Of a stretch of DNA of 21,465 bases, positions 6,173-14,206 are shown one piece after another; positions within the stretch are counted from its first letter, which is position 1, and the number at the start of each line of letters is the position of its first letter. Under the pieces are notes generated by a model that saw nothing but the letters and a program-made list of their open reading frames with translations, was not told where the DNA came from and did no database searches. The stretch comes from a virus, in IMG/VR virus record IMGVR_UViG_3300047323_000042, positions 1 to 21,465 of that record. One strand, written 5' to 3'. A program made the position numbers and the translations under genes.

Positions 6173-6379
6173 ATGAACAGCGATCAAATTTGGCGGATGA
6201 TCTTCACGACCGCCTGCATTGCCGGGCTTTCAGTCGCATATCCGAAAATCAAGGCAATAGTTCTACTGGCCTGTGAGCGCTCGGAGGAGCGCATTGGACG
6301 CAGGCGCGGCGATTGGGACCCCGTAGCGCGCAAGCGCATTCCCTACTGGTGCCGCGATCGCGGGACGCGAAGTAAGTAA
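6173..6379 (+). CDS. Possible small antisense-oriented protein (68 aa)
   Basis: An ATG at 6173 follows GGGGAGAAAGA, a good Shine-Dalgarno match, and opens 68 residues: MNSDQIWRMIFTTACIAGLS, then a basic tail rich in Arg. Residues about 7-35 could form one membrane segment. Its first about 90 bases lie in the gap between two - strand genes, and the rest overlaps the 3' end of the ejection protein gene. Every neighbour for kilobases is on the other strand, so it could easily be chance. It is recorded because of the ribosome-binding site. Confidence 0.25.
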   Translation: MNSDQIWRMIFTTACIAGLSVAYPKIKAIVLLACERSEERIGRRRGDWDPVARKRIPYWCRDRGTRSK

Positions 6380-8014
6380 AGCCTGCGCGACCTTCTGACC
6401 GGCTGCCGTGTACGGCAGTGCGCCAGCGCCGACAGCCGCGGCGAGCGGCGCAGTGTAGGCCGGCGCAAATGCGTGACCGAGCGCGGCCGGACCCATGAGC
6501 GCTAGCAGCGATCGGCCCGGCGTTCCAGAGTCCGGATACTTCGATCCAAGTACTGATTGCCCGGCGCTCGAAAAGTCCTGCATTAGCGCGTTACCGGTCG
6601 CCGATGCACCTTTGCCGGCCGATTTGTCAGCCGCCCGAACTGCGCTATTCAACTGTGCCGCGGTGAACACACCCTCATTGTTCATTGCGCCTTGGGAGCC
6701 GGCCGCGCCACGCAGACGAACGAAGTTTGCATAGGCCGCGTTCGCCTTCGTCAGATCCTGCACGGCATCGGCCGCGTTATTGCGCGGCAGCGACGACTCG
6801 ACAATGTTCTTGATCTCGCCGATCGCCTGCCCAAGCTGCTGATTGTCGAATGAAGGATCGCCGGTAAGCCCGCGCGAGATCCGGCCAAGTTCGCTTTGAA
6901 CGCCCTTGAGCGTCGGGCCGTCCATCGTTCCGTTCGGCGAAAGCTTGCCCGCAACCTGCGTTTTCAGAACGTTCATGAACTGCTGCTGCTGCGCGGCCGG
7001 CAGCGACTGCGCCATCTGCGTGAGATTGCCAAGATCCGACTGGAACTGCGCGTCAGGCTTGAACGTCAGTTTCGAAAGCGCGCTATCGTAGGCGTCGCCG
7101 ATCGTTTTTTGGACTGCCGCCACGCCTTCATTGCCAACCGGGCCCGAGTACTTCTGCCCGAGCGGCGCGAGAACCTGATCGTATGTCGCCTTGTTGAAGC
7201 CCTGCACCGCGCGCTGCTGGCCGTTCTTGATCATGTCGCCGAGGAACGGGACGCTGGTCAGCTTCGCTTCTGTGCGCGCCGCGGCACCACCGAGGATTTG
7301 GCCCGGCGTCAGCGGCACGCCTGCGTCGAGCAACTTGCGCTGCGCAGCGCCAACAGTCGGCGATACCGCGCTACCAATCGCACTCATGAGCGGATTGGCG
7401 ACTGCGCCGACTGCTGCGCTGGTGCCGATCTGCGACGCCTTCTGCTGCGCGTAGCTGTCGCCTGCGTTGGTGACTGGCGTAACCAGGCCGCTCGCCAATC
7501 CGGATACGGCACCGGCGCCAGCCTTCGTCAGCAAGCCGCCGCCAGCGCCAGCAGGGAGCGCCATCAGCGGAGCGCTGCCGATAACGTTGCCTGCTGCGCG
7601 CCCGAGGTCAACGCCTGATCCACCCTGCGCCGCGCGTTGCTGTGCATACTGCGCGTCTTGAGACTGAATCGTCTGGTCGACTTGCGGTACGGCTGCGTTG
7701 ATGTCCTTGGCGAACTGCGAATCAGGCGCAACCTTGTCGGCGAGCCAAGCGCCACCGTGAACCAGCGACTGAACGCCGCCCTTGATGACGTCGCCAATAC
7801 CCATCGTCACCGAGCCGGGCGTTTTCCATTGCGGGTCCTGAGTTGCGGTGGGGGCTGGTGCGGCTGGCGCGGCGCCCTTATCCTTTGCCGACATGACGCT
7901 ATTTGCCATGTCGAGCAAAGGATCGCCGGTAGACGCCGCGGCGCCCGGCGCCGCCGTCGAAACGGCTTTGCCAGATTGCACCGCGTTCGCCATATCGAGC
8001 AGCGGATCTGCCAT
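6263..8014 (-). CDS. Ejection (internal virion) protein, P22 gp16-like by position
   Basis: This 583-residue protein is rich in Ala, Gly and Gln, with long hydrophobic Gly/Ala stretches (about 150-200, and 520-570 near the C-terminus) and helical Gln-rich parts between. That composition is typical of podovirus proteins ejected with DNA to build the channel through the cell envelope. No lytic enzyme motif is visible. The N-terminus holds two copies of DPLLDMAN (residues 3-10 and 31-38), 28 residues apart. It is the third of three such genes. Its ATG directly follows the TAA of the gene upstream, with GGGAG 9 nt before it, and it is followed by a terminator and then the tailspike. The role as an ejection protein is strongly suggested by order and composition; equivalence to gp16 specifically is a guess. 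Confidence 0.7.
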   Translation of the reverse strand: MADPLLDMANAVQSGKAVSTAAPGAAASTGDPLLDMANSVMSAKDKGAAPAAPAPTATQDPQWKTPGSVTMGIGDVIKGGVQSLVHGGAWLADKVAPDSQFAKDINAAVPQVDQTIQSQDAQYAQQRAAQGGSGVDLGRAAGNVIGSAPLMALPAGAGGGLLTKAGAGAVSGLASGLVTPVTNAGDSYAQQKASQIGTSAAVGAVANPLMSAIGSAVSPTVGAAQRKLLDAGVPLTPGQILGGAAARTEAKLTSVPFLGDMIKNGQQRAVQGFNKATYDQVLAPLGQKYSGPVGNEGVAAVQKTIGDAYDSALSKLTFKPDAQFQSDLGNLTQMAQSLPAAQQQQFMNVLKTQVAGKLSPNGTMDGPTLKGVQSELGRISRGLTGDPSFDNQQLGQAIGEIKNIVESSLPRNNAADAVQDLTKANAAYANFVRLRGAAGSQGAMNNEGVFTAAQLNSAVRAADKSAGKGASATGNALMQDFSSAGQSVLGSKYPDSGTPGRSLLALMGPAALGHAFAPAYTAPLAAAVGAGALPYTAAGQKVAQALLTSRPAIAAPVGNALARYGVPIAAPASNALLRALTGQ

Positions 8015-9553
8015 TTAGAACGCTCCCAAGGCTTTCATTGCCTGATAATCCTTCGTCCACTGCTGCAAATGGCCCGATGCCTTCAGCTTCTGCATGGCTG
8101 CCTGCTGATCCTCTGGCGAGCCAAGCGATCGGATATACGAAACGTCCGGGTTGAACGACTGATTCCACTTCGCCTCAAACTGCGGCAGCGCAGACGTGTT
8201 GTTACCGTTCTGCGCGAGGAAATTGGTAGTTGCTTGCTGGCGATCGAGAACCGCCTGTTGCAACCCCTTGACGTGGTTGATCGACTCAAGCAACGCCGGC
8301 CCGTTCATGTTGTTCGGGTCGGGCTGCCCCGCCTTTGCCGCCGCCAGTCGCGAATCGCTTCCAGACAGGCCAAGCGATGCCGCCGCTTGATCTGCTGCGC
8401 TGTTCAGGTAGTTGGCGAGAAGCTGATTGTTCTTCACCGCATCTGAGCCAGCCTGAATGCCGAACGTGTTGAGCAGCGCCGGTACATTGAGCGCCGCATT
8501 GGCGCCCTTGCCGGCCATCGTTCCCTTGAGTGCCTGAGCCGCCAAGTCGTATGTCTGCATGAGCGGCTTGGCCTGCTGCGCTGCTTGCTGAAGGCTCGCT
8601 ACGCGCTTGGCGCCATCATCCGCGATGCCGCTTGCTCCCGGCGGAAGGCCGGTCGCCACGAAGTGCGGCTGCCCCACGCCCGGTGCTTGTCCCGGCATCG
8701 GAGCGGCTTGACCCGCGCCTTGCTGGTTTGCACCGGTCGGCAGCGGCGGGATGTTGATCTGCGGCGTACCGGCGCCACTGACGCCAACGCCCCACATCTC
8801 GCCGCGAGGAACGACGCCAGGCGTGTTGCCAGGGCCCATGACGCCGACAGGAGCCGTTGCGGATTCAGGCGACAACTGGTTCTGAATCGTCGTGCCGACA
8901 ATGCCCGGATTCGAAATCGGGTTCGTGTCGATGTATTGCTTCGTCGCGCCGTTGTCGACCTGCGTAGGCTTCGGCGTGATCGAGCCGAGCTGCGCGCCCA
9001 CGTCTTGGAACGAAGCCAGCTTTTGCTGGAACCACGGCTTGAACTGAGCTGGATCATCCGGCATCTGCGCGATCGTCGCCTTCACCATCTGCGGGCTTAC
9101 GTGCCCTTGATTGATGGCGTCTCCGGCAATTTGCAGGAATTTCCCCTGCGCATCCGGCTTGCTAGGGTCGACGGTCGCGAATTGCTGCGTCAGAAATTTC
9201 AGGCTGTCGCCGTAGTTCTGGCGCTGCTCGTTGTTGAGCGCCACATCGCCGCGCGCAAGCGTCTGCTGCTGCTGCTTCTGCGTGTTGATGCCTTGCACCA
9301 CCTCGCCGAGCTTGAAGCCCGCTGCGGGGTTCTGGCTAATCAGCGCCATCAGTTTGTTGTTGTCGACCTGCCCCGTCGTCGGGTCGGTCGCCTGCTGATA
9401 GGCGGCAGAGATCGCGCGGTTCGCGTCGAGCCCTTGCTGTGCGGCCAAGCCGTTCGCGTTATAGGCGCGATATTGCGCGACCTGCAGCGCCTGCTGCAGC
9501 GGGTTGAATTCAGGCGACTTCGCCTGCAATGCGATCGATGTGTCGAGTGGCAT
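8015..9553 (-). CDS. Ejection (internal virion) protein, P22 gp20-like by position
   Basis: This 512-residue Gln/Ala-rich protein lacks membrane segments. Residues 1-190 are helical (NPLQQALQVAQYRAYNANGL onward). Residues about 200-310 are a Pro/Gly/Asn-rich flexible linker, and a helical C-terminal half ends in LQQWTKDYQAMKALGAF. The linker and high Gln content suit a protein that must unfold and leave through the portal. It is the middle gene of the ejection trio and abuts the next gene as TAAATG. It is named by analogy to the P22 order gp7-gp20-gp16; sequence alone gives no catalytic clue. Confidence 0.65.
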   Translation of the reverse strand: MPLDTSIALQAKSPEFNPLQQALQVAQYRAYNANGLAAQQGLDANRAISAAYQQATDPTTGQVDNNKLMALISQNPAAGFKLGEVVQGINTQKQQQQTLARGDVALNNEQRQNYGDSLKFLTQQFATVDPSKPDAQGKFLQIAGDAINQGHVSPQMVKATIAQMPDDPAQFKPWFQQKLASFQDVGAQLGSITPKPTQVDNGATKQYIDTNPISNPGIVGTTIQNQLSPESATAPVGVMGPGNTPGVVPRGEMWGVGVSGAGTPQINIPPLPTGANQQGAGQAAPMPGQAPGVGQPHFVATGLPPGASGIADDGAKRVASLQQAAQQAKPLMQTYDLAAQALKGTMAGKGANAALNVPALLNTFGIQAGSDAVKNNQLLANYLNSAADQAAASLGLSGSDSRLAAAKAGQPDPNNMNGPALLESINHVKGLQQAVLDRQQATTNFLAQNGNNTSALPQFEAKWNQSFNPDVSYIRSLGSPEDQQAAMQKLKASGHLQQWTKDYQAMKALGAF

Positions 9554-9555
9554 CG

Positions 9556-10344
9556 TTAGACCGTGAAGTAGTTCGGGTTGCCTGCCGGCGTCGTGCCGTA
9601 AGTCGGGTTTGCTGCGGCCGCCGCGGGCGTCGCATTGTTCTGCATCAGCCCATACGTGAACGCCGTATTGCCGACACTCCCAAGCCCGCTGCTGAGTGCG
9701 TTCGCGCTGCCGACTGTGCCGGAAGCAGCAGCGTTGGCGCCGTTTGTGAGCGTGTTACCGATGCTGCCGGCAGTTGCCGCGCCAAGTGAGCCGTTCGTCG
9801 CCGCGGCGTTCTGGCCGTTGCTGACGATGCCCTGAAGCCGGTTGACGTTGTTCGACGCGCTGCTGTAGTTCGTGTTGAACGTCTGAAGCGCGCGGTTATA
9901 AACGTCGTTGTATGTCGAGTCGGCAAGGCCGGTCGCATAGTTTGCCGCGCCCTTGAGTGCAGCGCCCGATGTGCCGAGTCCACGCGCCGCAGCGCCGTTC
10001 TGAGTCGCCTTCAGCCCCTGATTGAGCGTGAACTGATAACCAGGCGTGTTCTGTGCCTGCTGCAGAGTCGGCGCCGAGAACTGCTGCGTCAGCATCGGGT
10101 TCGACAGCGCATCCTTGAGCGGGTTGATGTAGCTCTTCCCCAAGTCCATGTAGGGCTGGAGATTTTCTTGAGTCTGTTCCCACTGCGCTTCCTGCATCGC
10201 CGCCGCATTGCCTGCGGCTGCCGCCTGTTGTGCTGCGGCGCTTTTCGAGGCGCTGGCTGATATGAGCGAACCGCCGACGGCGCCTGCCGCAGCAAGGCCG
10301 CCACCAATGACGGCCGCCGTAGCTGCCGAAATACCAAAAGACAT
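9556..10344 (-). CDS. DNA transfer / ejection protein, P22 gp7-like
   Basis: This 262-residue protein starts with a glycine-zipper membrane segment (about 8-30, AAVIGGGLAAAGAVGGSLIS). An Ala/Gln helix follows, then a conserved-looking central block (PGYQFTLNQGLKATQNGAAA, RGLGTSGAALKGAANYATGL, DVYNRALQTF). The last 100 residues are Asn/Gly/Ala-rich and low in complexity. The PGYQF ... RGLGTSG ... GAANYATGLA pattern is a familiar one in podovirus DNA transfer proteins of GC-rich hosts. It would enter the cell envelope first or early in DNA ejection. The ATG at 10344 has AAAGGG 8 nt upstream. It is the first of the three ejection genes. Confidence 0.75.
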   Translation of the reverse strand: MSFGISAATAAVIGGGLAAAGAVGGSLISASASKSAAAQQAAAAGNAAAMQEAQWEQTQENLQPYMDLGKSYINPLKDALSNPMLTQQFSAPTLQQAQNTPGYQFTLNQGLKATQNGAAARGLGTSGAALKGAANYATGLADSTYNDVYNRALQTFNTNYSSASNNVNRLQGIVSNGQNAAATNGSLGAATAGSIGNTLTNGANAAASGTVGSANALSSGLGSVGNTAFTYGLMQNNATPAAAAANPTYGTTPAGNPNYFTV

Positions 10345-10347
10345 GGC

Positions 10348-10794
10348 TTATCCCTTTAGACGGTTTGCAATGGCCTGCTTGTTCTCGTCGCCGCCGAGCA
10401 ATTGCTGATTGGTTGATTCGGTCAATTCGACAACGAGCTTGTCGAGATCCGTTTCGTTCGTCGCATGGACGGTCGTCCAATACGTGTCTTCGTGCGCATA
10501 GCCGGCACGCTTGGCGCCAGGCTTGGAAACGATGATCGCGTGCGAATCGGTAATGCGGCGCATGCCGTCATCCGTCGTCACGTCGATGTCTCCCGAGATG
10601 ATGCAGAGGTGTTCGGTCTTGTGAACCGCACCGGTTAGCACGGTCCATTTCGGAATAAGCATCTTTCGCGCGTACAAGCCGGGCGCGAAGAAGTGCCACA
10701 CAGGGCAATCGGCCTGCGGCATCTTCTGCAGTTCTTCCTCAAGCCGATACACCATCTCATGCGACACTTGCGCCGGGACAGTCACCTCACTCAT
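10348..10794 (-). CDS. Cupin-fold phage protein of unknown role
   Basis: This 148-residue protein has a single cupin-like barrel. GAVHKTEHLCIISGDIDVTT (H58, E61, H62) resembles cupin motif 1, and a later block with H101, E102 and H110 (GYAHEDTYWTTVHAT) stands for motif 2, so a bound metal is possible. A C-terminal helical tail (ETDLDKLVVELTESTNQQLL) follows. It lies within the structural operon between a small structural protein (4-nt ATGA overlap) and the ejection genes, with AAGGA 6 nt before the start. Similar genes are kept at this position in related podoviruses as far as I recall. A structural or assembly role is likelier than metabolism, but unproven. Confidence 0.65.
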   Translation of the reverse strand: MSEVTVPAQVSHEMVYRLEEELQKMPQADCPVWHFFAPGLYARKMLIPKWTVLTGAVHKTEHLCIISGDIDVTTDDGMRRITDSHAIIVSKPGAKRAGYAHEDTYWTTVHATNETDLDKLVVELTESTNQQLLGGDENKQAIANRLKG

Positions 10795-11129
10795 GCCGAG
10801 TCCTTCACGTATTCGATGCCGCTTACGCTGATCGAACAGCCGTTGCCGTCCGCGTAAAGCTGCGTGCCAGGCTCCAGCTTGTGGTTGACGAGCTCGGGAA
10901 ACTGAGCCGTCGCGCCCGCCAGAATGTTCTTCGCCGCAATGCGCGTTGTCGCATCCGCCGAGCGGCCGGTCGGCACCTTGTAGACGTTCAGCGTCAGAGC
11001 GCCAGCCGTCGGGTTGTTCGCGCTTGCCGCCTGGATTGATGCCGATGTCGCTGCTGGCGCGGTGTACAGGCTTGCAGCCGCGCCGGTCAGCGTTACTCCT
11101 TTCACCAGCTCTTTATAGGTCGTTGTCAT
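10791..11129 (-). CDS. Small beta-rich structural protein (112 aa)
   Basis: This 112-residue protein is Ala/Thr-rich with predicted beta strands (ASIQAASANNPTAGALTLNV, GTQLYADGNGCSISVSGIEY). It resembles small virion proteins that form a single beta sandwich. There is no membrane or enzyme motif. GAGGG lies 6 nt before the ATG at 11129. It overlaps the cupin gene by 4 nt (ATGA), so the two are co-translated. Its position among tail genes suggests a minor tail or head-tail junction component. I do not recognise the family. Confidence 0.6.
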   Translation of the reverse strand: MTTTYKELVKGVTLTGAAASLYTAPAATSASIQAASANNPTAGALTLNVYKVPTGRSADATTRIAAKNILAGATAQFPELVNHKLEPGTQLYADGNGCSISVSGIEYVKDSA

Positions 11130-11132
11130 GCG

Positions 11133-11687
11133 TTACCCTCGTGCATAGACGGTCTGCGTTCCAACCGGAATCGCTGATGTGAATGTGATCGTGTTGCCGC
11201 TGATCGTGTACTGATCGCTTCCCTGAAACGCGCCGTCGAAGTGCACCATGACTGCGGCCGTCGACGCATAGGCTTTCGAGAGCGTTAGGGCCGTCGTCGT
11301 GCCAGGAGTGAAGCCCGTACCAGACGCGAACTTGTCTTCGACGGTCGCCGAAACCGCGTCGAGCTTCACCTTGTCTGCGGACGACATGAAGCCGTTTGCC
11401 GTCTGCGTGGCGGTCGCGTGAAGGTCTGGCGCATCCTGTATGCCATGCGTCGGAACGAACGAGTCAGGCTCGACGACCGGGAGCACTGCGACCGGCGCAG
11501 GGGCGCCCGCGAACTGGTCCGACAACGCGCCAATGAGCGCCTCTAATGCAGCCGTGTCGTCCGATCCGCTTGCGCCGCCAGTGCGGTTGAAAATCTGCAG
11601 CAGGAACTGAAACCAGACCATCGAGATCCGGCCGTTTGAGTCTGCGAACGGAACGCCGACGTCCGGGAAATTGGCCGGCGTGCTCAT
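11133..11687 (-). CDS. Tail needle/fibre-position protein with FTPGTT beta domain
   Basis: This protein has 184 residues. The N-terminal part (PFADSNGRISMVWFQFLLQI) is a virion-attachment motif seen in podovirus tail proteins. The middle (about 45-115) is loop-rich with a short helical part (MSSADKVKLDAV). Residues about 122-184 form a beta domain (TGFTPGTTTALTL ... FTSAIPVGTQTVYARG) that matches residues about 101-155 of the tailspike. It directly follows the gp10-like gene (4-nt ATGA overlap), the place of the gp26 tail needle in P22. No long trimeric coiled coil is visible, so it is not a classical needle. It may plug the tail or act as a short fibre. Confidence 0.6.
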   Translation of the reverse strand: MSTPANFPDVGVPFADSNGRISMVWFQFLLQIFNRTGGASGSDDTAALEALIGALSDQFAGAPAPVAVLPVVEPDSFVPTHGIQDAPDLHATATQTANGFMSSADKVKLDAVSATVEDKFASGTGFTPGTTTALTLSKAYASTAAVMVHFDGAFQGSDQYTISGNTITFTSAIPVGTQTVYARG

Positions 11688-13105
11688 GTCCTAGCCCTCG
11701 ACGCGTCCACCCAGGCGCCATTCAATGCCGTCTTGACGGGCGCTGACCATGACAACTCAAACACGCGGTCACGCGCATAGCCAAGCCGCTGCCATTGAAT
11801 CGACGTCAGGTATTCGCCGACCTTGCCGAGCGTGCCGACAACAGGGTTTCCCCAACTGCGCCCGCGATCATCGGACCAGCGCAGCCGCACTTCAGGATCG
11901 GCCGTATCACCCGGCAGGCCGTCGCCGACTTCCATGTCCGCGATGAACTGACGGAACATGACGCGGTTGCCGTCCGATCCGCCGATATGCGGGAAGCTTC
12001 GCAGGCGCAGGATCGGGTTGCCGTTGTCCGTGTAAGCGTTCGGGTCGAGCTCATACAACAGACCAGTCTTCCAGTCTCCGACGAGATTCGCCCCGCCGCT
12101 CACCGCGTGGCAGTTCATGCGATGCCGGCTAATTGTGCCGTCTGCTTCAAGGTAGCCGCGCTCCGCCCATTGGCCGGTTGCAACGTCAAAACACCACGTC
12201 TTATTGGCCGTCGGGAAGGTCAGCACGTAGAAGGCATGGCCCTCCTGCATGTACGAAAAGCCGATCGCGTCATCAATGCGGCTGTAAGTGCGCAATTCCT
12301 GCTCTAGCGCGTGCGTCGAGATCCGCTCGGCGGAATAGTTCTTGCCGGCGAATACGATGCCCTTCCCTTGCAGATCCTGGCCGAGCCAGAACAGCGCGAG
12401 ATCGATCTTTGCGACCGAGTGCTTCGCTGCGCAACCGTGCTCGATGAACACGCCCGGCATGCGGCCGAACGTGAAGTCGGAAGCGCCAGTGTTGTACCAG
12501 ACTTCGGTCGTCAACTCGCCGAACAGCCACAGTTCGCGGTGCATCACTGCGAGCGTGACCAGATTGTCCGGATAGGTCGACTTAGCCGCGATGTCGAGCG
12601 GGTCAAATGTGATCGCATTCGAGCCCGAGATATAGAACTGCTGCGTGTCCGGCCGATTGAAAATGAAGAACGTATCCACGAACTGAACCACGTCTGCGCC
12701 GTAGAAAGCAGGATCGGTGATGGTCGTGACGACGTTCGTTTCCAGGTCAACCGAATAGCCTGCGATCGTCCCATCGACGAGCACCATCTGGATGCCGTTG
12801 TCGATCATCGACACAGGGCCGGAACTTGATCCGATCGGCTGAAGAATCGTGAACTTGCCGCCGATGACGGTGTACAGGTAATTGCCAACCACGGCGAACA
12901 GCGTGCCGTTGGATGCCGGATAAAGCCCGCGGAATTCACCTTCGACGGGAGGCGTGCCGATCAGCGTTAGACCTGGCGTCGAATAGTGCGTAGTCGGCGC
13001 GGCCGCATCTTGCGGGTTCTGCTCGAGGTACAAATTCACGCAGCGCTGCGCGTCACTGATGACGCTTTTCGCGGCGTATGCACCGCCAGTCAGAGGGATT
13101 CGCAT
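11684..13105 (-). CDS. P22 gp10-like tail accessory factor (packaged DNA stabilisation protein)
   Basis: This 473-residue protein is almost the length of P22 gp10 (472). The start is typical of the family (RIPLTGGAYAAKSVISDAQR CVNLYLE), followed by repeated beta-propeller-like blades (GTLFAVVGNYLYTV, FVDTFFIFNRPDTQQFYIS, RELWLFGELTTEVWYNTG, DLALFWLGQDLQGKGIVF). The C-terminal part carries RLRWSDDRGRSWG and FELSWSAPVK. In P22 six copies form the hub of the tail machine below gp4, seal the packaged DNA and hold the tailspikes. It overlaps the gp4-like gene by 1 nt (TAATG) and the next gene by 4 nt. The family call is secure. Confidence 0.9.
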   Translation of the reverse strand: MRIPLTGGAYAAKSVISDAQRCVNLYLEQNPQDAAAPTTHYSTPGLTLIGTPPVEGEFRGLYPASNGTLFAVVGNYLYTVIGGKFTILQPIGSSSGPVSMIDNGIQMVLVDGTIAGYSVDLETNVVTTITDPAFYGADVVQFVDTFFIFNRPDTQQFYISGSNAITFDPLDIAAKSTYPDNLVTLAVMHRELWLFGELTTEVWYNTGASDFTFGRMPGVFIEHGCAAKHSVAKIDLALFWLGQDLQGKGIVFAGKNYSAERISTHALEQELRTYSRIDDAIGFSYMQEGHAFYVLTFPTANKTWCFDVATGQWAERGYLEADGTISRHRMNCHAVSGGANLVGDWKTGLLYELDPNAYTDNGNPILRLRSFPHIGGSDGNRVMFRQFIADMEVGDGLPGDTADPEVRLRWSDDRGRSWGNPVVGTLGKVGEYLTSIQWQRLGYARDRVFELSWSAPVKTALNGAWVDASRART

Positions 13106-13818
13106 TAGTAGTTGGAGCCGCTATAGATGTTGTAGTGCTGCTTCGATCCGAGTCCGCGTGGCATGGTCATAGACTGTGCTTGCCAGTTCATGCGCTTCAC
13201 GACGCGCTTTGCATTCAGCGCGAGGCCGACAAGCGCGCGCTGCGGGTCGATCTGATACGACGGTGCGAGATACAGCGCGAGGTTGTAGCGAATCGCTGCC
13301 ATGTACTCGGGCGGCAGGTTGATGGCCGTCGCAGGCGTCGCGAACTGCGGCAGCGCTTCCATCGTCACGATATGAAGCTGGAACGTGCTGTCGGGAACCG
13401 GGTAATAAATCAGGTTGCCGAGCGGATATGCCGGGTCGTAATACGCATACGACGGGAACGACTGAAGCGCCTTCAGCGCGATGCGCGAATAGTCCTCGCG
13501 CGAGTCGAGAATCGTCACCGGGTAATCGATCGGCGTTGCGCTGCCGGCATTCAACCGCGCGTAGGCCGCATTGATCTTGATCGGCCGCTGCACGTTGAAA
13601 TTGCCACCAGTGCCGACGGTGTATGACTGCGCACCAGTCGACGGAATGGCGGTGTCCACCAGGTGATAGACGCTCAACCGTTCGCCCTGCCACTGACCAA
13701 GCATCATGTTCAGCGTGGCGAGCGCGTCGGCGGTGTCTTCAGCGGAGACCGCCTGCCCGATGCCGAGTGCGCCAATGTCCTTGAGCGCGAGCGTGATTAG
13801 GTCAATGGCGGTCGTCAT
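13105..13818 (-). CDS. P22 gp4-like tail accessory factor (head-to-tail adaptor)
   Basis: This 237-residue protein opens with TTAIDLITLALKDIGALGIG, an acidic helical segment and LNMMLGQWQGERLSVYHL, the recognisable start of the gp4-like adaptor family. The C-terminus holds YMAAIRYNLALYLAPSY and a basic helix (ALNAKRVVKRMNW) followed by an extended tail. In P22, twelve gp4 copies bind under the portal ring and let gp10 assemble. It is longer than P22 gp4 (166 residues), as in many relatives from GC-rich hosts. GAGGG stands 6 nt before the ATG, and the gene overlaps its upstream neighbour by one base (TGATG). Confidence 0.82.
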   Translation of the reverse strand: MTTAIDLITLALKDIGALGIGQAVSAEDTADALATLNMMLGQWQGERLSVYHLVDTAIPSTGAQSYTVGTGGNFNVQRPIKINAAYARLNAGSATPIDYPVTILDSREDYSRIALKALQSFPSYAYYDPAYPLGNLIYYPVPDSTFQLHIVTMEALPQFATPATAINLPPEYMAAIRYNLALYLAPSYQIDPQRALVGLALNAKRVVKRMNWQAQSMTMPRGLGSKQHYNIYSGSNY

Positions 13819-14150
13819 CAGGCGCCCTCAAGTGCTGCGCGGATCTTGTCGTCAGACCAGCGCTTGTCGATCTTCACGCCCTTTTCTGACGCGATCTGGA
13901 TCAGGATTTCGCGCTCGTCTGCCGTGTCGGCGCCAAGCAGCGCGGCTTCTTCTTCAGCCGATTGAACGAGCGCATCGCCGATCCACTTGGGATAGGCAAT
14001 GAACGTCGGGGATTCTTCGTGCGGTACGGGCGGCACGTATGCGGGAGCATTCCAGCCATCGCCGAGCGCGATCTGCTCGTCTGCGCTATTGACGATCTTC
14101 TGTGCGCCATCGGGGCCAGTGACCCACTTCGGAAACTCTTCGTATGCCAT
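13818..14150 (-). CDS. Small structural-operon protein with PKW motifs and HeH/LEM-like C-terminus
   Basis: This is 110 residues from the ATG at 14150, which has GAGGG about 5 nt upstream. A longer in-frame start at 14354 would run through a terminator and into the coat gene, and is rejected. There are two related motifs: FPKWVTGPDGAQKIVNSADE at about 6-25 and YPKWIGDALVQSAEEEAAL at about 53-71. Residues about 80-108 (ILIQIASEKGVKIDKRWSDD and the following helix) resemble a short helix-extended-helix (HeH/LEM) DNA- or protein-binding fold. It lies between coat and the gp4-like gene. Its role is unknown; similar small proteins recur next to capsid genes in phages of GC-rich bacteria. Confidence 0.7.
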   Translation of the reverse strand: MAYEEFPKWVTGPDGAQKIVNSADEQIALGDGWNAPAYVPPVPHEESPTFIAYPKWIGDALVQSAEEEAALLGADTADEREILIQIASEKGVKIDKRWSDDKIRAALEGA

Positions 14151-14165
14151 CGAGCCCTCAGAATG

Positions 14166-14189
14166 AAAAAACCCCTCCGAAGAGGGGTT
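14166..14189 (-). terminator. Intrinsic terminator after the coat gene
   Basis: On the - strand AACCCCTC-TTCG-GAGGGGTT (arms 14182-14189 and 14170-14177) forms an 8-bp stem with a UUCG loop, ending in a T run (14166-14170). It lies 18 nt beyond the coat stop codon and ahead of the ribosome-binding site of the next gene. Confidence 0.85.
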
Positions 14190-14206
14190 CGATTGTTGCA
14201 ACAGCA

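Noticed and set aside
6896-8446. Long + strand open frames opposite the ejection protein genes
   Set aside because: Arg/Leu-rich low-information sequence typical of antisense frames in GC-rich DNA; the - strand genes are coherent.
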